NCBI GenBank assembly: GCA_020437875.1
Contig: JAGQVR010000026.1
Location: 1 to 18,059, forward strand
Reading direction: 5' to 3'
Length of the DNA: 18,059 nt
Source of the DNA: Flavobacteriales bacterium
GTDB taxonomy: Bacteria > Bacteroidota > Bacteroidia > Flavobacteriales_F > PHOS-HE28
Part shown: piece after piece, positions 7,708-13,987 of the stretch
Layout: every line of letters begins with the position of its first letter
How positions within the stretch are numbered: the stretch's first letter is position 1
The notes under the pieces: generated by a model
Database searches by the model: none
Told to the model about the DNA's origin: nothing
The model's input: the letters and a program-made list of their open reading frames with translations, nothing else
Translations under genes and position numbers: made by a program

Positions 7708-8556
7708 TCACGGACCGGGCGGGTCGATCCAGCCATTGCGTTGGAGAAGCGCACGGCTCACGGTGTACCGTTTGCGCACATCATCCATGGATCGGATGGC
7801 GATGTTCGTCGCGAAGTAGGCCGTCCGTTGACCACGCTCGACCCAGCCCACGTACCAACCGTACTCGTCATCCACCCGCACCGCCCAACCCGACTTGCCC
7901 TGCAGTTTCCAGTGGGCCGTACTGTCGCCGGGCAGGATCCGTTTCACCGTTCGCTGGTGCCGCTGATCGAATGGCAGGATTTCGTCGTGCAGGGCCTCCA
8001 TGAAGCCGATCTGCTCCAATGGCGTTATCCGCAAGCCGCCCTGCAGCCAGAACAGGTGGATGGAGTCGCCCATGACCTGGTTCCCGTAGTCGACCGTGTC
8101 GAGCCAGAACTGCATCTGTGCCTCACCGGCACGTCGGGCGACCTCCTGGTACCACCACACGGTGCTCCTGGCGATGGCCTGGGTCATGTCCTGATCCTCG
8201 TTCCAATCAGGTGATCGGCGATGAATGCCATCCCACGGGATGATCTCATGTTCATCCGACACAGCACCGGTCTGCAAGGCCACCAGCGAGTTGAAGACCT
8301 TGAAGGTGCTCGCGGGCAGAAAGGCTCTCCGTGCGCGCGAGGTGTCCGAAGCTTGCAGGTGTCCGCTGTCCGGCTCCCAGAGTACGAAGGTGCCAGTGAC
8401 ACTGCTGTCAGCGAGCAGGGAGGCCCAATCCGATCGTTCGGACAGGACCGGTCCGGCAACGATCATTTCCACAGCCTCCGCGTCATCCGTTGACGGGCCG
8501 GGCATGCATGCGTTCAGCAGCAATGAGCCGAGGAGCAGGCATTGAGAGCGCGCCAT
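7708..8556 (-). CDS. Class D (OXA-type) beta-lactamase, lipoprotein
   Basis: A 282-residue serine beta-lactamase with all class D landmarks: PASTFK (81-86) with catalytic Ser83 and Lys86, which is carboxylated in this class; STV (131-133); YGN (157-159); Trp170 in FWLQGG; and KSG (221-223). Class D enzymes hydrolyse penicillins and sometimes carbapenems; the spectrum cannot be read here. The N-terminus MARSQCLLLGSLLLNAC has a lipobox (LNAC, Cys17), so it is probably attached to the outer or inner membrane facing the periplasm. ATG 8556 is chosen over the upstream frame (to 8589) because it starts at the signal peptide. TACCTTGG at 8561-8568 is a one-mismatch -7 element right before it. Ordinary base composition and no flanking mobile element suggest a resident chromosomal gene. 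BlaR-type sensors share this fold, but no receptor domain is present. Confidence 0.9.
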   Translation of the reverse strand: MARSQCLLLGSLLLNACMPGPSTDDAEAVEMIVAGPVLSERSDWASLLADSSVTGTFVLWEPDSGHLQASDTSRARRAFLPASTFKVFNSLVALQTGAVSDEHEIIPWDGIHRRSPDWNEDQDMTQAIARSTVWWYQEVARRAGEAQMQFWLDTVDYGNQVMGDSIHLFWLQGGLRITPLEQIGFMEALHDEILPFDQRHQRTVKRILPGDSTAHWKLQGKSGWAVRVDDEYGWYVGWVERGQRTAYFATNIAIRSMDDVRKRYTVSRALLQRNGWIDPPGP

Positions 8557-8592
8557 CGCACCAAGGTAACGGCGTACGCTACCCGGCACAGA

Positions 8593-9711
8593 TCAATGCC
8601 CGAACATCTCCTTCACTTTCTCGAAGAAGCCCTTGTCCTTGGCGGTTGGTCGTGGCTTGAAGCCCGGACTGTTGCGCAGGCCCTCGAGCGTGGCCTTCTC
8701 CTCCTTGGAGAGGTCCGTGGGTGTCCACACCATCACATGCACCAGCAGATCGCCGTTACCATGGTGGTTGATGCTGGGAAGGCCCTTCCCGCGCAGGCGC
8801 ATCGTCGTCCCGCTCTGCGTGCCGGGTTCGACCTTCACCTTGGCCTTGCCGCTCACCAACGGTACCTCGATGCTGGCGCCAAGTGCGGCGTCCACCAGAT
8901 TGACATACGCCTCATGATGCAGGGTGGTTCCGTCACGCTTCAGTTCCTTGTGCACCTCTTCCTCGATCACCACGAGCAGGTCACCTGGTACACCGCCGGC
9001 CGGGGCCTCATTCCCCATGCCACTGATGTTGAGTTGCATGCCTTCCTCCACACCCGCGGGTATCCGGATCGGCACCACCACCTCCTCGCGCACCAGTCCG
9101 TGCTCATCGCTCCCTGGAGCCCGCTTGCTCACCGTCTGGCCGATCCCGCCACAGGTCGGGCAGGTGGTCACGGTCTGCATCTGTCCGAGGAAGGTGCTCT
9201 GCACGCGGCGCACCTGGCCGGAGCCACCACAGGCGCTGCAGTTCCCGTACTCACTGCCCTTGCCGCGCACCAGCTTCGTCACCTTGATCTTCTTCTCGGC
9301 GCCGTGGGCGATCTCTTCAAGCGTGAGCTTGATCCGTACGCGCAGGTTGCTGCCCTTCACGGTACGGCCCCGCTGCTGCCCGAAACCGGCGAAACCACCT
9401 CCGAAGTGCCCGCCGAAGATGTCGCCGAACTGGGAGAAGATGTCCTCCATGTTCATGCCGCCACCGAAGCCACCACCGCCGAAGCCTCCCGGGGCGTTGT
9501 GTCCGAAGCGGTCGTACTTGGCCTTCTTGTCCGGATCGCTCAGGATCTCATAGGCGGAAGCCGCATCCTTGAACTTCTCCTCCGCCACGGTATCGCCGGG
9601 GTTCTTGTCCGGGTGATACTTGATGGCCAGCTTGCGGTACGCCTTCTTGATGTCATCCCCGCTTGCGTTGCGGGCCACACCAAGGACTTCGTACGGGTCT
9701 CGTTTGCTCAT
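8593..9711 (-). CDS. dnaJ: Chaperone DnaJ with reduced zinc region
   Basis: Hsp40 co-chaperone that delivers clients to DnaK and stimulates its ATPase. 372 residues: J domain (1-70) with HPD at 33-35; Gly/Phe-rich linker (75-113) with GGGGFGGG and FGGGFAGF; then the client-binding domain. Only two CxxCxGxG motifs are present (158-165 and 184-191) instead of four. At the place of the first is LVRGKGSEYG and at the fourth RAPGSDEHG, both without Cys, so zinc site 2 is kept and zinc site 1 lost. I recall the same two-motif form in Flavobacteriales DnaJ, so it looks lineage-typical. The C-terminal domains follow (PAGVEEGMQL, GDLLV) with a short basic tail. It lies 48 bp downstream of grpE, presumably in one operon. 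No CIRCE element is seen. Confidence 0.95.
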   Translation of the reverse strand: MSKRDPYEVLGVARNASGDDIKKAYRKLAIKYHPDKNPGDTVAEEKFKDAASAYEILSDPDKKAKYDRFGHNAPGGFGGGGFGGGMNMEDIFSQFGDIFGGHFGGGFAGFGQQRGRTVKGSNLRVRIKLTLEEIAHGAEKKIKVTKLVRGKGSEYGNCSACGGSGQVRRVQSTFLGQMQTVTTCPTCGGIGQTVSKRAPGSDEHGLVREEVVVPIRIPAGVEEGMQLNISGMGNEAPAGGVPGDLLVVIEEEVHKELKRDGTTLHHEAYVNLVDAALGASIEVPLVSGKAKVKVEPGTQSGTTMRLRGKGLPSINHHGNGDLLVHVMVWTPTDLSKEEKATLEGLRNSPGFKPRPTAKDKGFFEKVKEMFGH

Positions 9712-9759
9712 CGGGTCGTGCGCTTAGGGTCGTGGTATGCAGGCGACGGTAGGTCGGCC

Positions 9760-10383
9760 TTATTCGCCCACGACCACCTTGGCGTAGCGGATCACTTTGT
9801 CGTGCAGGTTGTAGCCGTTCTCGATCACCTCGATCACCTTGCCCCTCAGGTCCGGGGTCGGAGCCGGGGCTTTGGTGATGGCCTCGTGGCGGTCGGTATC
9901 GAAGGGCTGGCCTTTCGCGTCGGGCATGGCTTTGAGGCCCTGCGTGCCGAGCGCGTGCACCATCTTCTGGTGGATCAGGTTGAAGCCCTCACGGATCGCC
10001 TCGATATCATCCACCTTCGCGTTGTTCGCGATGGCGCGGTCCATGTCGTCCAATACCGGAAGAACGGCTTTCAAGGTGTTCTCACCGGCATATTGCAGCA
10101 GGTCAAGGCGCTCCTTGGCCGTCCGTTTCCGGAAGTTGTCGAACTCCGCGAACAGCCGCACATGCTTGTCGTGGATGGCTTGGTGTTCGGCTCGGAGCAG
10201 GTCCAGCTCGGCCTTGAGCACCTCCAATTCACCATTCTCATCGGCTGACGGCGTGTCAGCGGTGGCAGATTCTGGGGTATCGTTCATGGCCGTTCTTGGT
10301 TCGTTGGCCTCGTTGTTCGCGGTCTTGTTGTCCATGGCTGGCTTCTCCTTTGCACTGCGGCGGAACGGGTTCTTCATGGCCAT
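9760..10383 (-). CDS. grpE: Nucleotide exchange factor GrpE
   Basis: GrpE releases ADP from DnaK. 207 residues from ATG 10383: a low-complexity acidic, Ala/Asn/Thr-rich N-terminus (1-50), a long coiled coil (about 52-100, with ELEVLKAELDLLRAEHQ and LFAEFDNFRKRTAKER), the four-helix dimer region (VLPVLDDMDRAI near 107-118) and the C-terminal beta domain with HEAITKAP and VIENGYNLHDKVIRYAKVVVGE-type end. Start choice is uncertain: ATG 10335 (MDNKTANNE) has AGGAG nine bases upstream, a rare clear Shine-Dalgarno here, and would give 191 residues; the extra upstream residues are basic and not needed by the fold. It forms an operon with dnaJ and is insulated from the gene upstream by a terminator. 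Confidence 0.95.
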   Translation of the reverse strand: MAMKNPFRRSAKEKPAMDNKTANNEANEPRTAMNDTPESATADTPSADENGELEVLKAELDLLRAEHQAIHDKHVRLFAEFDNFRKRTAKERLDLLQYAGENTLKAVLPVLDDMDRAIANNAKVDDIEAIREGFNLIHQKMVHALGTQGLKAMPDAKGQPFDTDRHEAITKAPAPTPDLRGKVIEVIENGYNLHDKVIRYAKVVVGE

Positions 10384-10470
10384 TGGCGCAGATCTTCAGC
10401 GTTCCGGCGCAGCCGGGTCGGCAATTCCAGTGCCAGTGGACCCTGCCGGACAGGATGGCATACCGTGCAA

Positions 10471-10504
10471 CGAAAAAGCCCCGGGTTCGGTCCCCGGGGC
10501 TTAA
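10471..10504 (-). terminator. Intrinsic terminator of the thioredoxin gene
   Basis: AAGCCCCGGG (10476-10485) and CCCGGGGCTT (10493-10502) form a perfect 10-bp stem with a 7-base loop. Read on the minus strand the stem is followed by a run of T (10473-10477 is AAAAA on the plus strand). It lies 19 bp after the thioredoxin stop and about 90 bp before grpE. It is the best intrinsic terminator in the window. Confidence 0.88.
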
Positions 10505-10520
10505 GCGGTCACCAATGGTG

Positions 10521-11099
10521 TCAAAGGCTCTTCACATGCTTGTCCAGTTCCTGGTGCAGGGCCATGCCGCGCAGGTTCTTGGCGATGATGATCCCGTTCG
10601 GGTCCACGAGGAAGCTCATGGGGATGGAGTTGACGCCATAGAGCTGGGCACCCTTGGAGCTCCAGAAGAGCAGATCGCTCACGTGGTATTTCCACACCAG
10701 GCCGTCTTGGGTGATGGCTGCCTTCCATGCGTCACGGCTGCGATCCAAGCTCACACTGTAGACCTCGAAGCCCTTGGCATCGGTGAACTTCGCCTTGCTG
10801 TACTTGTTGTACGCGGCCACCACGTTCGGATTCTCCATGCGGCAAGGGCGGCACCAGCTCGCCCAGAAGTCGATGAGCACGTACTTCCCCTTCAGCTCGG
10901 AAAGCTTCAGGATCTTCGTGCTATCGGCGTTCATGAAAGCCAGTTCCGGGGCCTTGTTGCCGATGTTCGTGCCTACCTGCGAGCCATCCGGCGCGTCTGC
11001 CTTGGCACCTGAGCGGGCGGCGAATCCGTAGATGGCGAGCAGCACGACGGCTGCGCTGATGACGATCCTGGTCTTGGACATGAGCTTGCGGAATTCCAT
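10521..11099 (-). CDS. TlpA/ResA-like thioredoxin family protein
   Basis: Membrane-anchored or periplasmic thiol-disulfide oxidoreductase of the TlpA/ResA group. 192 residues from ATG 11099: an N-terminal hydrophobic helix (about 10-28), then a thioredoxin fold with the redox motif WCRPC (82-86), preceded by LIDFWASW, and the cis-Pro region NSIPMSFLVDPNG (157-169, Pro160). Such proteins reduce disulfides during cytochrome c maturation or envelope repair; the partner is not shown here. A perfect -7 element ends only five bases before ATG 11099, so transcription would start at about that codon. The internal ATG 11081 (MSKTRIVIS) is therefore the likelier start and still keeps the whole signal/anchor helix. 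It is a single-gene unit between its own promoter and a strong terminator. Confidence 0.88.
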   Translation of the reverse strand: MEFRKLMSKTRIVISAAVVLLAIYGFAARSGAKADAPDGSQVGTNIGNKAPELAFMNADSTKILKLSELKGKYVLIDFWASWCRPCRMENPNVVAAYNKYSKAKFTDAKGFEVYSVSLDRSRDAWKAAITQDGLVWKYHVSDLLFWSSKGAQLYGVNSIPMSFLVDPNGIIIAKNLRGMALHQELDKHVKSL

Positions 11100-11103
11100 G
11101 CGG

Positions 11104-11111
11104 CAAAGGTA
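11104..11111 (-). promoter_or_regulatory. -7 element for the thioredoxin gene
   Basis: Minus strand reads TACCTTTG, an exact TAnnTTTG. No TTG is found at the expected -33 distance. Its position puts the transcription start around 11097-11100, which supports translation from ATG 11081 rather than 11099. Confidence 0.5.
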
Positions 11112-11176
11112 GCTGGTGGTGTACCGATCGGTAAGCGAAGATCGTGCCGCGATGGGAGGCCTGCTTGGTAAAGTCC

Positions 11177-12481
11177 CTAGACCCGCTCGATACGGGCCCC
11201 CAGTGCCTTCAACCGGCCTTCGATGTCCTGGTAGCCGCGGTCGATCTGTTCGATGTTGTCAATGGTGCTGGTGCCGTCGGCGCTTAGAGCCGCTATCAGG
11301 AGCGAGACCCCGGCGCGGATGTCCGGGCTGGTCATCCGTATGGCGCGCAGCGGCTTCTCGAAGTCCTTGCCGATCACCAATGCCCGATGCGGGTCGCACA
11401 AGGTGATCTGGGCGCCCATCTCGATCAGTTTGTCGGTGAAGAACAAGCGGCTCTCGAACATCTTCTGGTGGATCAGGACATGGCCGCGTGCCTGCGTGGC
11501 CGTCACGAGCACGATGCTCAGGAGGTCGGGTGTGAATCCGGGCCAGGGATGGTCGCTGATCACACGATTACTGCCATCGAGGAAGGGCTCGATCCCGTAA
11601 TGTTCCTGAGCGGGGATGTGGATGTCATCACCCTTGCGTTCGACCGCGATGCCGAGCGTTCGGAACACGTTGGGGATCACGCCGAGCTGATCGTACTCCA
11701 CGTTCTTGATGGTGACATCACTGCGCGTCATCGCCGCCAGCCCGATGAAGGAACCGATCTCGATCATGTCCGGCAGCATGCGGTGTTCGGTGCCCTTCAA
11801 TTCCTTCACCCCATCGATGTGGAGCAGGTTGCTGCCGATGCCCTCGATCTTCGCGCCCATCCTGACGAGCATCTTGCAGAGCTGCTGCAGGTAGGGCTCA
11901 CACGCGGCATTGAAGATGGTGGTGCGACCCTCCGCGAGCGTGGCGGCCATGACGATGTTGGCCGTGCCCGTTACACTGGCCTCGTCCAAGAGCATGTAGG
12001 TGCCCTTCAGCTTCTTCGCCTCCGCGCGGTAGAAGGCATCACTCTCGTCGTAACGGATCGTCGCGCCGAGCTTCTCGAATCCCGTGAAGTGGGTGTCCAT
12101 CCGGCGCCGGCCGATCTTGTCGCCACCCGGGCTGGGGATGTATCCGCGACCGAAGCGGGCCAGCGCCGGACCCGCGACCATCACGCTGCCGCGCAAGCTG
12201 CCGCCCATGCGCTTGTACTCCGGGTCGAGGAAGAACTCCAGGTTCACGCTCTTCGCCTGGAAACGGTAGCTCCCCTTGTCGAGCTTCTCCACTTCCACAC
12301 CCATGGCCTTCAACAGGTCGATGAGCTTGTTCACGTCCACGATGTCCGGCACGTTGTGGATGGTGACCGGTTCGCTCGTAAGGAGCACCGCGCAAAGGAT
12401 CTGCAGGGCTTCGTTCTTGGCACCCTGGGGTACCACCTCACCCTTCAATCGATGTCCCCCCTCGATCTTGAAACTTCCCAT
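11177..12481 (-). CDS. murA: UDP-N-acetylglucosamine 1-carboxyvinyltransferase MurA
   Basis: MurA transfers enolpyruvate from PEP to UDP-GlcNAc, the first committed step of peptidoglycan synthesis, in the cytoplasm. 434 residues with the EPSP-synthase-like inside-out barrel. Visible are GAKNEAL (20-26) with catalytic Lys22 and Asn23, RGSVMVAGP (97-105), the active-site loop PGGDKIGRRRMDTHF (118-132), PGFTPDL with the general-base-type Asp, and RAGVSLLIAAL near the C-terminus. In the loop the usual fosfomycin-target Cys (GGCxIG) is Asp121. The start is ATG 12481 (MGSFKIEGG); a TTG at 12493 would add four residues. The DUF4290 gene lies upstream on the same strand, a pairing I recall as common in Bacteroidota, with a long hairpin between them. 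Confidence 0.96.
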   Translation of the reverse strand: MGSFKIEGGHRLKGEVVPQGAKNEALQILCAVLLTSEPVTIHNVPDIVDVNKLIDLLKAMGVEVEKLDKGSYRFQAKSVNLEFFLDPEYKRMGGSLRGSVMVAGPALARFGRGYIPSPGGDKIGRRRMDTHFTGFEKLGATIRYDESDAFYRAEAKKLKGTYMLLDEASVTGTANIVMAATLAEGRTTIFNAACEPYLQQLCKMLVRMGAKIEGIGSNLLHIDGVKELKGTEHRMLPDMIEIGSFIGLAAMTRSDVTIKNVEYDQLGVIPNVFRTLGIAVERKGDDIHIPAQEHYGIEPFLDGSNRVISDHPWPGFTPDLLSIVLVTATQARGHVLIHQKMFESRLFFTDKLIEMGAQITLCDPHRALVIGKDFEKPLRAIRMTSPDIRAGVSLLIAALSADGTSTIDNIEQIDRGYQDIEGRLKALGARIERV

Positions 12482-12565
12482 GTTGCGAAGCAATACCTAT
12501 GGAGGTGCCGTTCGCCGCGGAAGGCGTGCAGGGTTTCAACAAGCGGTTGTCACCGAGCGGAAAGG

Positions 12566-12620
12566 CGCAGGGGCAGGAGCCGGGATAATGATACGTACCT
12601 GCCCTGCTCCTGCCCCTGCG
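12566..12620 (-). other. Long GC hairpin between DUF4290 and murA
   Basis: CGCAGGGGCAGGAGC (12566-12580) is the perfect 15-bp complement of 12606-12620. After one mismatch (C12581/T12605), GGG (12582-12584) pairs with CCC (12602-12604), leaving a 17-base loop. It begins eight bases after the DUF4290 stop. Neither strand has a proper T tract after the stem, so it could be a weak terminator, a processing or stability structure, or a partial attenuator ahead of murA. Confidence 0.7.
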
Positions 12621-12628
12621 GCTCGAAG

Positions 12629-13294
12629 TCAATAACGCCCCTTGTTCCGGTTCCGCTTGCGCTTCTTACCTCCGCCACCCGGACGTTTGCGGGTGTCCAC
12701 CTCGTTGCGCGGACCGCTTTGTTGGGTGCGCAAGAGGTCGGCCGTATGTGCCAGCTGCACATCTTCCTTCATCTTCAGTGCGCCCTTGCTCAGTTCGCCG
12801 AGGTCCTTGATGATCAATGGGTCGGGCACGGTGTCACGGTTCCAGACGAGGAATTGCTTCTTCATCTGGTTGGCGATGACGATGGTGTAGGCGTCGCGTG
12901 TTTCGCCGGGTTCCATCGCCGCGCATTGGTCGATCATGCGCTGCACCATCTTGCCGTAATGTCCGTACTTGATCTTCGTCTGCGGATAGGGGATGGCTGC
13001 CGGCTTGCTGTCGAGCTCCTCGGGTGTAGGCATCGGGAAGGGCGCGTCCACATCGAGCTTGAACTCGCTCATGATGTACAGGTGGTCCCAGAGCGTCCGC
13101 TCGAAGTGTTCACTGTTGCGCAGCTGTGGGTTCAGGCGACCGATCACCTGCACGATGGCCTTGGCGGTGCGGGTACGCTGCTCGCGGTCCTCGATCTCCA
13201 TCACATGCTCCACCATGCGCTGCACGTGCCGGCCATATTCCGGGATGATGAGGCGTGGACGGCTGGTATTGTAATCGAAGGGTGTCGTGCTCAT
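12629..13294 (-). CDS. DUF4290 family protein
   Basis: 221 residues, cytoplasmic, no signal peptide. The N-terminus (FDYNTSRPRLIIPEYGRHVQRMVEH, residues 6-30) is the hallmark I recall for the Bacteroidota-specific DUF4290 family. Other recognisable parts are LWDHLYIMSEFKLDVDAPFP (69-88) and KYGHYGKMVQRMI (109-121), which repeats the YGxxVQRM pattern of residues 20-27 and suggests an internal duplication. The last 20 residues are Gly/Lys/Arg-rich (KRPGGGGKKRKRNRNKGRY), a flexible basic tail that could bind nucleic acid; that is inference. Function is unknown. It precedes murA on the same strand, and a perfect -7 element lies 70 bp upstream of ATG 13294, so it probably heads the murA transcript. 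Confidence 0.88.
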   Translation of the reverse strand: MSTTPFDYNTSRPRLIIPEYGRHVQRMVEHVMEIEDREQRTRTAKAIVQVIGRLNPQLRNSEHFERTLWDHLYIMSEFKLDVDAPFPMPTPEELDSKPAAIPYPQTKIKYGHYGKMVQRMIDQCAAMEPGETRDAYTIVIANQMKKQFLVWNRDTVPDPLIIKDLGELSKGALKMKEDVQLAHTADLLRTQQSGPRNEVDTRKRPGGGGKKRKRNRNKGRY

Positions 13295-13363
13295 TGGATG
13301 AAAGGGTGGTGGCCCATATGTGCAGGCCGGGCCGCAAGCCCTGCTCCTTCATGCGGAGGTGGT

Positions 13364-13371
13364 CAAATGTA
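13364..13371 (-). promoter_or_regulatory. -7 element for DUF4290-murA
   Basis: Minus strand reads TACATTTG, an exact TAnnTTTG and identical to the element before rpsL. No TTG at standard -33 spacing. Transcription would begin about 60 nt before the DUF4290 start codon, just after the end of the upstream hypothetical gene. Confidence 0.45.
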
Positions 13372-13393
13372 GGCAAGGGAGTCGTGCTCCGTG

Positions 13394-13954
13394 CTATCCG
13401 CCCTGGGCGTAGCTGTTCACCCAGGCCGGGTCCTGCATGTCGCGCAGCAGGCGGAAGGCGTCCTTCCCCACATAGGGACCGTGCCAGTCCGCGTACTGCG
13501 GATCACGATAATGTTGCAGGATGACCTGCTGGCGATCGGATGGGCGGAACTCATCGCCGGACCAGCCCTCACCAGGCTGGGCGCCCATGCCGTTCCGATA
13601 CCGCAGTTTCCAGAGGTCCTGGAGAGTCGTGCAGTCGAAGTTGGTGCGGATGACGCCATCCTCTGTCCATGCGCCGCAATTGTGGATGCCATACTGGTCG
13701 AAGAGGTCCACGCTCTCCAGGTTGGCTTTGCTCTCCATAAGACCGCTGGCCTGCAATACGAAGAAGTTGGGCCGCATGGGGATGGTGCCGAGCACCACGC
13801 CGTCCTGAACGGTGTAGATGAATAAGGCGGCCAGTTCGCCTTGGGCGGTCGGGTTCAAGCTGAAGCCGAACTCGTAGCGGGCCTGGGCGGTCGCGGCTTC
13901 AGGTGACAACAGCTGAAGGACGGAAACACATGCGATGTGGGGAGACCAACGCAT
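13394..13954 (-). CDS. Secreted hypothetical protein
   Basis: 186 residues, family not recognised. The N-terminus is a signal peptide (hydrophobic stretch about 6-18, likely cleavage after ATAQA at 21-25). The mature part is mixed alpha/beta with many aromatic residues: FGFSLNPTAQGELAALFIYTV (29-49), VLGTIPMRPNFFVLQ (54-68), a segment with Cys93 and Cys107 that could pair, and a Trp/Tyr/Asp-rich C-terminus (WHGPYVGKDAFRLLRDMQDPAWVN). No catalytic motif, lipobox, membrane helix or sorting tail is evident. It starts 33 bp after the helicase stop on the same strand, so it may be cotranscribed with it although the functions appear unrelated. Confidence 0.65.
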   Translation of the reverse strand: MRWSPHIACVSVLQLLSPEAATAQARYEFGFSLNPTAQGELAALFIYTVQDGVVLGTIPMRPNFFVLQASGLMESKANLESVDLFDQYGIHNCGAWTEDGVIRTNFDCTTLQDLWKLRYRNGMGAQPGEGWSGDEFRPSDRQQVILQHYRDPQYADWHGPYVGKDAFRLLRDMQDPAWVNSYAQGG

Positions 13955-13987
13955 CTGCCCGGTTGAACGGGCTAGGTCGGCTGGAGG

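Noticed and set aside
8542..10248. Long plus-strand open frame (568 codons) opposite dnaJ and grpE
   Set aside because: It is the antisense of two well-conserved chaperone genes; its His/Leu/Val-rich translation has no domain. GC-rich coding DNA often leaves the opposite strand open.
10384..10470. CIRCE or other heat-shock operator upstream of grpE
   Set aside because: No TTAGCACTC-N9-GAGTGCTAA-like inverted repeat and no clear promoter could be found.
11387..13372. Long plus-strand open frame (661 codons) opposite murA and DUF4290
   Set aside because: Antisense of murA, the hairpin and the DUF4290 gene, with a biased His/Val/Asp composition and no recognisable fold.
13957..13972. Short inverted repeat GCCCG/CGGGC between the helicase and the secreted hypothetical gene
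   Set aside because: Only five base pairs with no T run; too weak to call a terminator.
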